NCBI GenBank assembly: GCA_017381365.1
Contig: JAFOCI010000087.1
Location: forward strand, 1-49,353
DNA: 49,353 nt
Direction: 5' to 3'
From: Treponema sp.
Lineage (GTDB): Bacteria; Spirochaetota; Spirochaetia; Treponematales; Treponemataceae
Shown: piece after piece, positions 17,383 through 25,637 of the stretch
Layout of the letters: each line of letters starts with the position of its first letter
Position numbering within the stretch: the stretch's first letter is position 1
Made by a program: the position numbers and the translations under genes
The notes under the pieces: model-generated
The model's input: the letters and a program-made list of their open reading frames with translations, nothing else
Told to the model about the DNA's origin: nothing
Databases searched by the model: none

Positions 17383-18723
17383 CTACAACTTTAATCGGAA
17401 TACCTTTGAATTGCGCTCTGGCGTCCAGATTGCTCTTCTTGAGGAAGGAAGAGATTCTATTGAGTCTGCTACAAATCCAAGCTGTTCAAACCAATCTGAA
17501 GTCTGTGTTGTAAGAATAAAGACGCTGGATAGTTTCTGGGTCTTTGCTTTTTCAAGAAGATATTGAATGAGTTTTGGACCGATGCCAAGGTTTGAAAAAG
17601 CTTCGTCTACGGCTACACCAGCAATTTCCGCCTGAAAATCATCGTAAATATGAAGAGCTGCACAGGCGCGAACACCACCGTCTATTTCGTAAACAACATA
17701 ATCATTAAGCTTTTCTGCCAGCTGAGAATCTGTCCGCGGCAAAAGAATTTTTTGCTGTATGAACGGGTTCATTACAGAAAGAACAGCAGGAATATCTTGA
17801 TGTGACATAGGGCGAATACCACCGTAATTCTGGGAATAAATCATTGTTCCAGAACCAAGACCGCTGAAAATTTCGCATGGAAGAGCACCGTCTATAGAAC
17901 CATTTAGAATATGAGCGCGGGAAACACCCTGCTGGCAGGCTTCTCCAGCATAGCGAAGAAGTGAAATTATTTTTTCGTTTTCCTTTGATTCGTTTTTGGC
18001 AATAAATTTATAAAGCTCTGACAGATTCAATGCAGGCACATCGCCATCTTCAGAAATTCCAATATCATCTGTAATGATAAAATTTTCTTTATTAATTTCT
18101 GCATTTTTCATAACAAAAAATAATTTGTCAGCTTTTAAATTAACAGCAATCTGCTTTGCAAGATTTACAGAAGAAATGTTGTAAGGTTTTCCAACACTAC
18201 TCCATCCAATACAAGGGAAAATAGGAATAAAGCCATTATCAAGGATATTGTTGATGGCATCAATCTGAAGCTTGTCAATTTCTCCGGCAGTTCCAAAATC
18301 TATTCCGTCAATAACACCTTTTGCACGAGCGCGAACCCAGTTACCGATTGTAGCTGTAATATGATTTGCAGCAAGACTTGTCATTACTATATTTGAAACG
18401 TCAAAAGCGGCCATTTTAATCTGAGGAATTGCATCCTGATTTGTGATACGGATTCCATGCTGGTATGTCCAGGAAATTTTTGAATCTGAAAGAATTTGAT
18501 CAATACGTTTGCGAGCGCCAGGAACAATAACAACTCTAAGTCCCGCCTGATGAATTAAGGCAATATCTCTCATGTGACTTGAAAATAACGGAGAATCAAT
18601 AACTTCGTCATCAAGATAAATTACAATTGTTGCGTTGTTGAATTGCTTTAAGTAGCGGATTACATCACGAATCTGCTGTGCTTTTTTAATTCTGGAATTC
18701 TGCTGCATGCAAAAATTATACAT
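17383..18723 (-). CDS. argA: N-acetylglutamate synthase, ArgA type
   Basis: ArgA acetylates glutamate with acetyl-CoA, the first step of arginine synthesis. The protein of about 446 residues has an amino-acid-kinase-like domain (about 15-290: ATIVIYLDDEVID, RVVIVPGARKRIDQIL) and a C-terminal GNAT domain (about 300-446: IRPMSHQDI, EIAGVAVDEAFSNLGIGPKL, VFILTTQTSDWFEQLGF). The order and sequence fit E. coli-type ArgA, not plain N-acetylglutamate kinase. TATAAT overlaps the first ATG (18723), so ATG 18708 (MQQNSRIKK) may be the real, nearly leaderless start. No other arginine gene is nearby. Confidence 0.9.
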   Translation of the reverse strand: MYNFCMQQNSRIKKAQQIRDVIRYLKQFNNATIVIYLDDEVIDSPLFSSHMRDIALIHQAGLRVVIVPGARKRIDQILSDSKISWTYQHGIRITNQDAIPQIKMAAFDVSNIVMTSLAANHITATIGNWVRARAKGVIDGIDFGTAGEIDKLQIDAINNILDNGFIPIFPCIGWSSVGKPYNISSVNLAKQIAVNLKADKLFFVMKNAEINKENFIITDDIGISEDGDVPALNLSELYKFIAKNESKENEKIISLLRYAGEACQQGVSRAHILNGSIDGALPCEIFSGLGSGTMIYSQNYGGIRPMSHQDIPAVLSVMNPFIQQKILLPRTDSQLAEKLNDYVVYEIDGGVRACAALHIYDDFQAEIAGVAVDEAFSNLGIGPKLIQYLLEKAKTQKLSSVFILTTQTSDWFEQLGFVADSIESLPSSRRAIWTPERNSKVFRLKL

Positions 18724-18835
18724 TGTTTAAGAAGAATTATGAAGTGCGAATAAAACTGATTAGTTGATTAGTTAAATTGTTCGAATTTTGAATTTCAATT
18801 GGCAATGCATAAAATTGATTTTTATAATCGCATTT

Positions 18836-18954
18836 GGGGCTGTCCCAAAAGTAATGAGTGTAGCGATCATTGAGCCTGTCGAAATGACTGCTACACTAAA
18901 TGTGGTGGTTTCGACAAGCTCAACCACCGCAATACAAACTTATTGGACAACCCC
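18836..18954. repeat. Full-length MITE-like dispersed element (119 bp)
   Basis: The best-preserved copy. It starts GGGGCTGTCCCAAAAGTAAT, continues with AGTGTAGCGATCATTGAGCC TGTCGAAATGACTGCTACAC, then GTGGTTTCGACAAGCTCAAC, and ends CTTATTGGACAACCCC. The internal blocks GTAGC...GCTACACT and GGTGGTTT...AACCACC form nested hairpins. It lies in the 343-bp gap between argA and queH, divergent on neither side. The rest of that gap (18724-18835 and 18955-19066) is AT-rich with no gene seen. Confidence 0.92.
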
Positions 18955-19066
18955 GACTTGCGAATGTTTTTGACAGACTCTTTCTTCCTTCCCGTATTTT
19001 CATAATTATACAATTTTTTTACAAAATCAATTTTATGTTTAATTTTCAAAAAACTCGAATTTCGGG

Positions 19067-19807
19067 CTAATTTGAATGTGAATTTTCTTCTCTGGATTTT
19101 TCTGTATTTGTCTTGCTGTAAACGCATCCACAGTATTGCTGGCGGTATAGATTATATTCAGAAGAAAGTTCCAGGCTGCGCTTAAAACCACCTTTCTTTT
19201 TAAAATCAGAGGTGAGCCATTTTGGATTAGATAACGTTGTTAAGATAACGTTGTTATTTTTTGATATATCTGCAGGTTCCATTGGCGCAATGATTTCTGA
19301 ATTCTGAGCAGAAAGCTCTTTTCCAATAATATTGATTTTATCTGCATCCTTAAAAGGACTAATGCTGAGTGTTGTTGTAAACCAATCAAAACCATTATTT
19401 TTTGCATATTCATAAGCCCGTTTCAATCGGAAGTTGTAGCAGCGGCGGCAACGTTCGCCCTTTTCCTGTTCGTTGGCAAGCTCTGGCTCTTCTTTAATTT
19501 TAATTGCACTGTAAAAATCTTCTGGATTGTATTCCTGTTCTATTAAAATAACGTTGTTATTTTTTGCTGGTGGAAAAACAGGCAGAAGATTTTTAAGTTC
19601 TTCAAGACGACGTGTGTATTCTTCCTGAGGATAAATGTTTGGGTTATAGTAAAGAATTGTAATATCAAAATATTGGGCCAGATACTCAATTACGTAAGAT
19701 GAGCAAGGACCGCAGCAGGCGTGCAAAAGCAAAGATGGTTTGGTAGAACTACAGTCCTTTATTGAGTCGATTATTTTATCCAGTTCTTTTTGATAATTTT
19801 GTTTCAT
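19067..19807 (-). CDS. queH: Epoxyqueuosine reductase QueH
   Basis: QueH reduces epoxyqueuosine to queuosine in tRNA, the last step of Q synthesis, using an iron-sulfur/metal site. The 246-residue protein has the hallmark cysteines LLHACCGPCSSYV (Cys31, Cys32, Cys35), ERCRRCYNFRL (Cys120, Cys123) and YRQQYCGCVYS (Cys226, Cys228). The ATG at 19807 is preferred: the longer frame from TTG 19843 only adds repeat-encoded residues. Two inserted palindromic repeats encode KNNNVILIE (82-90) and KNNNVILT (183-190) at positions where I recall QueH proteins being shorter. A terminal tail rich in Ser, Glu and Lys follows the last cysteines. Confidence 0.9.
   Translation of the reverse strand: MKQNYQKELDKIIDSIKDCSSTKPSLLLHACCGPCSSYVIEYLAQYFDITILYYNPNIYPQEEYTRRLEELKNLLPVFPPAKNNNVILIEQEYNPEDFYSAIKIKEEPELANEQEKGERCRRCYNFRLKRAYEYAKNNGFDWFTTTLSISPFKDADKINIIGKELSAQNSEIIAPMEPADISKNNNVILTTLSNPKWLTSDFKKKGGFKRSLELSSEYNLYRQQYCGCVYSKTNTEKSREENSHSN
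19231..19262. repeat. AT-rich palindromic repeat inside queH, copy 2
   Basis: ATAACGTTGTTA and then AACGTTGTTATTTTTT occur in tandem. The block is palindromic (AACGTT core) and matches the copy at 19546-19566. It encodes the KNNNVIL peptide on the minus strand within an insertion of about 25 residues (about 170-195). Confidence 0.7.
19546..19566. repeat. AT-rich palindromic repeat inside queH, copy 1
   Basis: AAAATAACGTTGTTATTTTT is nearly self-complementary and encodes KNNNVIL in frame on the minus strand (residues 82-88). The same sequence with one change occurs at 32015-32035 in an unrelated gene, again giving a KNNDVIL peptide. Confidence 0.7.
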
Positions 19808-19821
19808 AGAGTAATAAAAAA

Positions 19822-20033
19822 ACGGTGGTTTTAACAAGCTCAAGTCGCAAGCTACGCTTGCTTACCGAGTTTTCTTGCGAAAACTCGCCACAAATGTGGT
19901 TTCGACAAGCTCAAGTCGCAAGCTACGCTTGCTCACCGAGTTTTCTTGCGAAAACTCGCCACAAATGTGGTTTCGACAAGCTCAACCACCGCGTAGTTTT
20001 TAACCACCGTGTAGTTTAGCTCAACCACCGTTT
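19822..20033. repeat. 71-bp tandem repeat with nested hairpins, queH-pheT gap
   Basis: Two near-identical 71-bp units (for example CAAGTCGCA at 19841 and 19912) sit between TTTCGACA-family cores. Each unit contains the hairpins GCAAGC-TAC-GCTTGC and CGAGTTTTCTTGCGAAAACTCG-like arms. A third core at about 19968-19990 and degraded ACCACCG pieces follow up to 20028. The gap between queH and pheT (both minus strand) has no gene. A relative of the unit lies after aspS (47846-47874). Confidence 0.9.
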
Positions 20034-20057
20034 TTATAAAATTACACTGTTACTTTT
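20034..20057. repeat. Degenerate AT-rich palindrome at the pheT stop
   Basis: TATAAAATTACACTGTTACTTTTA resembles the 17306-17344 palindrome (TATAAAATAACACTGTTATTTTATA in reverse-complement sense) with a few changes. It touches the pheT stop codon. Confidence 0.4.
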
Positions 20058-22410
20058 AGCAAATTTCGCAGTTATCTGATTTTGTTGTTGTAAGAGGTTT
20101 TCCATCAGCAGTAAGATTAACGCCTGCAATCTGTGCTGTATGATTTTTTATTTCGTAATAGCACTTGCAGAACTTATCGATGTCAATTTTAGCTGGTTTC
20201 TGGAAAGCGGGATCTGCACCTTCAAGAATTACTGGAGTTCCAGCTGCTGCCCATGGAGCAGTAAGAAGTTCAACGCCTTCTGAACCATCTTCTTTTGTAT
20301 AATCTGCAGCAAGAAGCATACCACGGCTTTCTACGCCTTTCATCTTACGAGGAGCAAGGTTAGCAGCGATGATTACATGCTGACCAAGAAGTTCTTCTTC
20401 CTTAAGGTATGGGCGGAGACCTGACTGAATGATGCGGTCTACACCAGAACCATCATCCATTGTTTCAATATAGAGTTTGTCTCCCTGTGGGTTTGTTTCT
20501 ACTTTTTTGATTACAGCAACTTTAAGTTCAACGTGTTCATTGAAATAAGTAACCTGATCTTCAGCAAATTTAGAACCTTCTTCTTTTTTAGCAGGAGCTG
20601 GCTGAGCTTTTGCGGTTTCGACAGGCTCAACCACCGCATTTTTCTGGTTGTTTTCTGCTTTTTTGTGTTCAGCAGGAGTAAGAGCCATAAGTTCTTCAAG
20701 GTCTATTTCTCCACCGATTGCAGGAACTGTAATGTTCCAGTTTTCAAGAACCTGTGGATGAATTTCTCCGAATACACCAACCTGCTTTCCTTTTACCATT
20801 ACAGCAGCCTGACGGCCAGGAATAAAACGAGCATCATTAGATTCTGCTACTTCGTATTTGTGGTCAAGGAAGTAAAGCAATGAAGAAACTTCTGAAGCTG
20901 CACCGTTGAAGTTTGAACCTGCGCCTGCAGTAATGAAGCCAAGGCACTGACGAGTGCGTGTGCCTGTATTTTCTTCTTCGCAAAGATATGCAACTTTACC
21001 GATTTCAAAAATCTTATGTGGGTAGATTGCGTTTGCAGATTTAGCTTCTGCACGGAGCAAAGAAGACAGAATATCTGAACGAACGAACTGGTAGTTTTCG
21101 CTCATTGGGTTTGCAATTTCGATTACGCGGTTAGAATCAATCAACATATTGTCGATGAAATCTTTCTTTGAGCCAACGTAGTTGAAAATCATTTCCTGAT
21201 AGCCAAGACCAACCATCAAAGTTTTTGCTTTGCGGGAATAATATGTGATTGGCAAAAGACGACCGATTGTAAAATCGTTTGGAGTTTCTGGTTCGTAAGT
21301 TTCAAGTTTTGTTCCAATCATAACATCTTCAATGATGTCTACTTCATGAAGGAAGTCGTTGCGGTATGGAGCTGGAGAAAGTGTATATTCAATGTCATCG
21401 TCAGCGATTTTTTTAGCTTCTACAGTTGAGCCCATGCGAACAAGAGCATCCTGAATTGTTGCGTCGTCGAAGTTTGTTCCCAAAAGTTTATTGATGTGTT
21501 TGAGAGTTCCTTTTGTAGTTGGCTGGAAGTAATATGGAGCAACAACATCGCGGCCAAAGCATGTGTCATAAGGATGTTTTACCATAATAGGTTCGATTTC
21601 GTACCCAACATCTGCAAAGTCACAGGCAACAATGTTTGCGGCAAGCATAAGGTTTTCCATGTTGTCACCAGTAAGCTCTACCATAAGACCTGTGTCTCCA
21701 ACCTGAACGTTGCCAAGTGTAGCACTGTTGATTACAGGAGCCATTGAAAGAACTTCGCCAGTTGCGTCAGTGAGCAATGGGAATTTTTTAAGGTCTGCGA
21801 TAATCCAGCCAAAATCCTTTCCTTTTGGATGTTCTGTAAGAATCTGACGGCAAGTCATTGGAGTTTCGTATCCAAGTGGAACAAATTTTGTATTGTCTGG
21901 ATCAACAGCTTTGTATTCAGCTGGAAATTTTACATCTGCAATGCGGTAAACACCCATGGAAATTGACTTGCGTTTGCGGCCAAAGTTCCAGCAGAGTTTT
22001 TCCTGAGTCTGAATGATATCTTTGAGCATTGGATCATCAATAGCCTTTCCTGAGATAAGGAAAGAAACCATGTAAGGACGGATGTCTTTAAGGGCTAGGT
22101 CAACGTTGATTACGCGGCCTTTTGTATCTTTGATGTTTCCTTTTGATGAAAGGAATTTAGAATAGTCTGTGCCTTTTACACCGCGGTGAAGACGAAGCTG
22201 ACGGGCAACACCATTTGTTGACCACAAGTCTGGGCGGTTTGTATCGTTCAATTCGATTTTGATAACACGTTCTGCTTCTGGCTGAGTTGTATCTGGCTTT
22301 TCATCAAGCTCGGCTTTTGCATATGTAAGTTTTTTTTCTAAAGTTTCGTAGTCATATTTTTCTTCAAGAAGCTTGAAAAACAGCTGTTCGTTTACTTCAA
22401 TCTTTGGCAT
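20056..22410 (-). CDS. pheT: Phenylalanine-tRNA ligase beta subunit, fused to a tRNA-binding domain
   Basis: PheT forms the (alpha-beta)2 synthetase that charges tRNA-Phe. Residues 1 to about 570 are the archaeal/spirochaete-type beta subunit (MPKIEVNEQLFFKLLEEKYD; NDTNRPDLWSTNG; HEVDIIEDVMIG), without the N-terminal EMAPII-like domain of ordinary bacterial PheT. A Glu/Lys/Pro/Ala linker follows (about 575-615), including repeat-encoded AVVEPVETA (592-600). Residues about 620-784 form a C-terminal tRNA-binding domain of the EMAPII/Arc1p type (HVELKVAVIKKVETNPQGDK, ANLAPRKMKGVESRGMLLAA) plus an extension ending NCEIC. At 784 residues it is about 200 longer than a plain archaeal-type PheT. pheS is not in the window. 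Confidence 0.93.
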   Translation of the reverse strand: MPKIEVNEQLFFKLLEEKYDYETLEKKLTYAKAELDEKPDTTQPEAERVIKIELNDTNRPDLWSTNGVARQLRLHRGVKGTDYSKFLSSKGNIKDTKGRVINVDLALKDIRPYMVSFLISGKAIDDPMLKDIIQTQEKLCWNFGRKRKSISMGVYRIADVKFPAEYKAVDPDNTKFVPLGYETPMTCRQILTEHPKGKDFGWIIADLKKFPLLTDATGEVLSMAPVINSATLGNVQVGDTGLMVELTGDNMENLMLAANIVACDFADVGYEIEPIMVKHPYDTCFGRDVVAPYYFQPTTKGTLKHINKLLGTNFDDATIQDALVRMGSTVEAKKIADDDIEYTLSPAPYRNDFLHEVDIIEDVMIGTKLETYEPETPNDFTIGRLLPITYYSRKAKTLMVGLGYQEMIFNYVGSKKDFIDNMLIDSNRVIEIANPMSENYQFVRSDILSSLLRAEAKSANAIYPHKIFEIGKVAYLCEEENTGTRTRQCLGFITAGAGSNFNGAASEVSSLLYFLDHKYEVAESNDARFIPGRQAAVMVKGKQVGVFGEIHPQVLENWNITVPAIGGEIDLEELMALTPAEHKKAENNQKNAVVEPVETAKAQPAPAKKEEGSKFAEDQVTYFNEHVELKVAVIKKVETNPQGDKLYIETMDDGSGVDRIIQSGLRPYLKEEELLGQHVIIAANLAPRKMKGVESRGMLLAADYTKEDGSEGVELLTAPWAAAGTPVILEGADPAFQKPAKIDIDKFCKCYYEIKNHTAQIAGVNLTADGKPLTTTKSDNCEIC
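20612..20637. repeat. In-frame dispersed repeat inside pheT
   Basis: GCGGTTTCGACAGGCTCAAC followed by CACCGC is an exact copy of the family core and is read in frame on the minus strand as AVVEPVETA, residues 592-600 of PheT. It falls in the flexible linker between the synthetase body and the added tRNA-binding domain. Confidence 0.9.
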
Positions 22411-22480
22411 TTGTTTTCCTCGAATGATTTTTTGATTTTACTTTTATTATATTTTATAAAATAGAAGAATTCAATTAGTT

Positions 22481-22610
22481 AGAGCGGATGCGTTAGCGCT
22501 AGGAAGGGCGCCGCAGGCGTTGCGGAGCGAAGCGGAGCAATGTAGGCGAAAGCCGGAACCCTGGATAAAGCGACCCGTCTGAAGCTACGCGGAAGACGGG
22601 TAACGCCCTA
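22481..22610. repeat. GC-rich structured island between pheT and marR
   Basis: This 130-bp block is far richer in G and C than its surroundings. It contains nested inverted segments: GGGCGCCGCAGGCG, GCGGAGCGAAGCGGAGC, GGCGAAAGCC, and ACCCGTCT (22573-22580) pairing with AGACGGGT (22594-22601). No ORF is convincing. It looks like a REP/BIME-type repeat or a structured RNA. The whole gap 22411-22746 holds only this block and the marR promoter. Confidence 0.7.
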
Positions 22611-22679
22611 AGTAAAATTTAGAAAAATTTGCGGTTTGTTTGAAAATAATGTAAATAAACAGAATTTTTCATAAATTTA

Positions 22680-22708
22680 TTGACTATGATGTATGATTTT
22701 TGTATATT
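22680..22708 (+). promoter_or_regulatory. Sigma70 promoter of the marR-efflux operon
   Basis: TTGACT (22680-22685) and TATATT (22703-22708) are separated by exactly 17 bp, a near-consensus vegetative promoter 39 bp before the marR ATG. Start of transcription is expected near 22715. Confidence 0.8.
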
Positions 22709-22722
22709 CTAAAAATAGATAG

Positions 22723-22734
22723 TCCAAAATTGGA
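22723..22734. promoter_or_regulatory. Candidate MarR operator
   Basis: TCCAAAATTGGA is a perfect 12-bp palindrome just downstream of the predicted transcription start and upstream of marR. Its place suggests autorepression by the MarR protein. It is short, so chance cannot be excluded, and its end also contributes to the GGAG ribosome-binding site. Confidence 0.5.
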
Positions 22735-22746
22735 GTAATTTAGAAT

Positions 22747-23211
22747 ATGGATTTAAAAGATCATCATCAGCTGGAGCAGCTTTTAGATCATTCGTACAGA
22801 ACACGCACTGCAACGAGAGAAAAGCTTATTCCGATAGCTGAAAAGTATGGAATTAAGAAAACTGAATTAAGCTTAATGCTCTTGCTTCATATGAATTCAA
22901 AACTTAAGACCGCAAAAGAAGTTGAAGAATTCAGTGAATTAAAAAGAGGGATTATTTCAATTACAGTTGAATCACTTTGTAATTCTGAGTATTTGACACA
23001 GATTACATCAGAAGAAGACCGTAGAATGAAATATCTGAAGCTTACAGAAAAGGCTGAGCCAATATTGAAGGATTGTGACGAAATAATTAGTAGTTACATA
23101 GAAAAACTAATGGAAGGAATCAGCAAGGAAGAAATGGAAATCTGCCAGAGAGTTTTTATGAAGATGAATGAAAATTCTTTGAAAATGAATGGAGGGAAAA
23201 ATGAGAACTAG
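22747..23211 (+). CDS. MarR-family transcriptional regulator
   Basis: MarR dimers repress efflux or stress genes until a ligand binds. The 154-residue protein has the winged-helix core: recognition region about 55-80 (KTAKEVEEFSELKRGIISIT) and the wing with the family signature EEDRRMKYLKLTEKA. It is the first gene of an operon with tolC, adaptor, RND pump and a PII-like gene, and its end overlaps tolC by 11 bp. It most likely controls this pump in response to a pump substrate. Confidence 0.9.
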   Translation: MDLKDHHQLEQLLDHSYRTRTATREKLIPIAEKYGIKKTELSLMLLLHMNSKLKTAKEVEEFSELKRGIISITVESLCNSEYLTQITSEEDRRMKYLKLTEKAEPILKDCDEIISSYIEKLMEGISKEEMEICQRVFMKMNENSLKMNGGKNEN

Positions 23212-24637
23212 ATTTTGGATTGCATCGGCATTAATGCTTTGTTCATTTGTATTGACAGCGGAAGAAGCTGATAAGGCAAAAAAAAGTCCTGTAAGTCTTA
23301 CAGTGGAAGAAGCTGTTGAATATGCAATAAAGAACAGCAAGACATTGAAAAGCTCTGCAATTGATTTGAAAATTAAGGAAAGAGCCAGTAATAATGCGTG
23401 GAATGTGCTTTTGCCTGGTGCCAGTTTGAGCGGAACATTTACGCGTGCTAATGAATATTCTTATGCAAGCGAAATGTCTGGAAAGATAAACAAGATGATG
23501 GGATATACATTGTATAACGTTGAAACTAATAAAATACTGAAAGATTCTGTTTATATGCCAATGATGATGTCTAAGAACGGATATTCAAGTGAAAAGGATC
23601 ATTGGTCTATTGCAGGAAATCTTGGATTTTCATGGAACTTTAGTGCTGCAATGGTTGAATCTATCAGAATGGCTAAAGTTCAGTATGAAGCAGGTGAGAT
23701 TTCTTGGGAACAGACAAAAGCTAATACAGAAGTAAATATCCGTAAAATGTTTTATGGACTGCTTTTGGCTCAGGAAAATCTGAACATTCAGAAGGAATCG
23801 CTTGAAAATGCAAAATCAAGATGGACTCAGTCGGAAATTAACTATAAAAACGGTATGATTCCTCGCCTTTCTATGCTTAATGCAAAGGTTACTTATGAAA
23901 ACAAAAGACCTGCTGTTTTGAGTGCGGAACAGAGTCTTAAGCAGAGCAAAGATACTTTTGCATTCTTGCTTGGTATGCCTTATGGCCAGGACATTGAGCT
24001 TGTCGGGGGAATTGAATTTTCATATATAGATGTTGATGCAGACGAACTGTACAATAAATACGTTGAACAGAATTATGAAATTCAATCTCTGAAGAAAAAT
24101 ATTCAGACTTTGAAGATGGGTATTAATGCTACAAATCTTTCTGTATTTACCCCTGCCCTTGCGGTTTCATGGAATCTTACTCCGGTTGTAATCGACAAAG
24201 ATTCAAACTGGTTTGATAAGGACAACACTTTTGATAATGGTTCTCTTTCTATAACTTTGGCGTTTAAGAATTTGTTTGATATGTTGCCTTGCAGTTCAAG
24301 TATGCAGAAAGCAAAGGATATGAAACAGCAGCTTGAACAGGCTGAACTTGGCTTGGAACAGCTTTATCAGAATGCGGAAAATGAAGTTCATAAGCTTGCA
24401 GATACACTTGTGGTTTCAAAGGAAAATATTGAGGCTATGGAAAGAAACGTTTCTATGGCTCAGGATGCTTACGAGGCTACATTAAAGGCTTATAATGCTG
24501 GTACTCAGGAACGTCTTGAACTTCAGGATTCGGAACAGCAGTTGAATCAGGCTAAGCTTGGTTTGATGAATGAAAAATTCAATTACATTTCAGCGTTGCT
24601 GGATTTGGAAACAAAGTTAAATATTAAATTAAGATAA
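23201..24637 (+). CDS. TolC-type outer-membrane efflux channel
   Basis: TolC-like trimers form the outer-membrane duct of tripartite pumps. The protein of about 478 residues has a signal peptide (MRTRFWIASALMLCSFVLTA) and the duplicated helical-hairpin layout: SLTVEEAVEYAIKNSKTLKS near the start, NAKSRWTQSEINYKNGMIPR in the first repeat, AYEATLKAYNAGTQERLELQ in the second. ATG 23201 has an ideal GGAGGG site; the frame extends upstream to ATG 23189 but that start is less likely. Followed at once by its adaptor gene. Confidence 0.9.
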   Translation: MRTRFWIASALMLCSFVLTAEEADKAKKSPVSLTVEEAVEYAIKNSKTLKSSAIDLKIKERASNNAWNVLLPGASLSGTFTRANEYSYASEMSGKINKMMGYTLYNVETNKILKDSVYMPMMMSKNGYSSEKDHWSIAGNLGFSWNFSAAMVESIRMAKVQYEAGEISWEQTKANTEVNIRKMFYGLLLAQENLNIQKESLENAKSRWTQSEINYKNGMIPRLSMLNAKVTYENKRPAVLSAEQSLKQSKDTFAFLLGMPYGQDIELVGGIEFSYIDVDADELYNKYVEQNYEIQSLKKNIQTLKMGINATNLSVFTPALAVSWNLTPVVIDKDSNWFDKDNTFDNGSLSITLAFKNLFDMLPCSSSMQKAKDMKQQLEQAELGLEQLYQNAENEVHKLADTLVVSKENIEAMERNVSMAQDAYEATLKAYNAGTQERLELQDSEQQLNQAKLGLMNEKFNYISALLDLETKLNIKLR

Positions 24638-24656
24638 ATTGGGGGAAGGCGGTAAA

Positions 24657-25598
24657 ATGAAAAAAATTACTAAATTATTTGCTGCAGGAATGATTCTTAC
24701 AGCAGGACTTTCGATTGTATTCACTGGTTGTGGAAATAAAGAAGCAAAGGCTAAGGCAAAAGCTGCAAAAACGGGAAAGACAGAAGAACAGGTAGAAACA
24801 ACATTTGCTGTTGTGGCTTATAAGGCTGTTCCAAAAACACTGGATAATTATCTTGATTTTGGTGGCAACGTAGAAACTGCTTCTAGTGTTGATATTTACC
24901 CTGATGTTCAGGCTGGTAAACTTTCTAAAATCAATGTAAAAGTTGGTGACAAGGTAAAGAAGGATCAGGTTGTGGCACTTGTGGATGCTAGTAAAGCTGG
25001 TATGGATTATCAGTCAAGCCCTATTAAAGCACCTGTTGACGGAACTATTACTTCTTTCCCATTTACATTGGGAACTACTGTTTATGCTTCTATGTCTGTT
25101 GGAAAAATCAGTTCTACAGGAACTCTTGAAATAAAGACAAATGTTGCAGAACGTTTTATCAGTCGTATTCAGAAAAATCAGAGAGCTAGTCTTACTTTTG
25201 ATGCTTATCCTGGAGAAGTTTTCCCTGCAAAACTTGTAGAAATCGATCCTATTCTTGATACAAATACTCGTACTCTTGGAATTAAACTTTTGCAGACTCC
25301 AAGCGATTCAAGATTAAGAGCTGGTATGTACGCACGAATAAAGCTTATTACAGATTCAAAAAGAAACACTATTGTTCTTCCTGCAAACGTAATTGTAACT
25401 CGTAATGAACAGGATGTTGTGTACATTGTAGATACAATGACAAATACTGTAAAAGCTTCTCCTGTAAAAAAAGGAATCAAGGTTGATGACAAGCAGGAAG
25501 TTGAAATGGGTATTGCTCCTGGTGATTTGGTTGTAATTAAAGGTCAGGCTCTTCTTTCTGATGGAGCAAAAGTAAACGTTGTTTCAATTGAAGAATAA
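24657..25598 (+). CDS. RND efflux periplasmic adaptor lipoprotein
   Basis: The membrane-fusion protein links the RND pump to TolC. The 313-residue protein has a lipoprotein signal (FTGC, Cys25), the biotinyl-lipoyl-like hairpin (GKLSKINVKVGDKVKKDQVV and SSPIKAPVDGTITSFPFTLG) and the beta-barrel/membrane-proximal domain (VDTMTNTVKASPVKKGIK, GDLVVIKGQALLSDGAKVNV). The alpha-hairpin is very short, as in adaptors that meet TolC through few helices. ATG 24657 follows a strong GGGGGAAGGCGG; the upstream TTG (24639) is rejected. Confidence 0.92.
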   Translation: MKKITKLFAAGMILTAGLSIVFTGCGNKEAKAKAKAAKTGKTEEQVETTFAVVAYKAVPKTLDNYLDFGGNVETASSVDIYPDVQAGKLSKINVKVGDKVKKDQVVALVDASKAGMDYQSSPIKAPVDGTITSFPFTLGTTVYASMSVGKISSTGTLEIKTNVAERFISRIQKNQRASLTFDAYPGEVFPAKLVEIDPILDTNTRTLGIKLLQTPSDSRLRAGMYARIKLITDSKRNTIVLPANVIVTRNEQDVVYIVDTMTNTVKASPVKKGIKVDDKQEVEMGIAPGDLVVIKGQALLSDGAKVNVVSIEE

Positions 25599-25637
25599 AT
25601 TAATTGTTAAAAATTTGAGTGATTAAGAGAGGCTTAA

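Noticed and set aside
19808..19843. TTG start giving a longer QueH
   Set aside because: The extra residues are repeat-encoded and the family begins near MKQNYQ.
19822..20033. CRISPR array
   Set aside because: Only two units, spacers are not unique, units contain nested hairpins and no cas gene is near.
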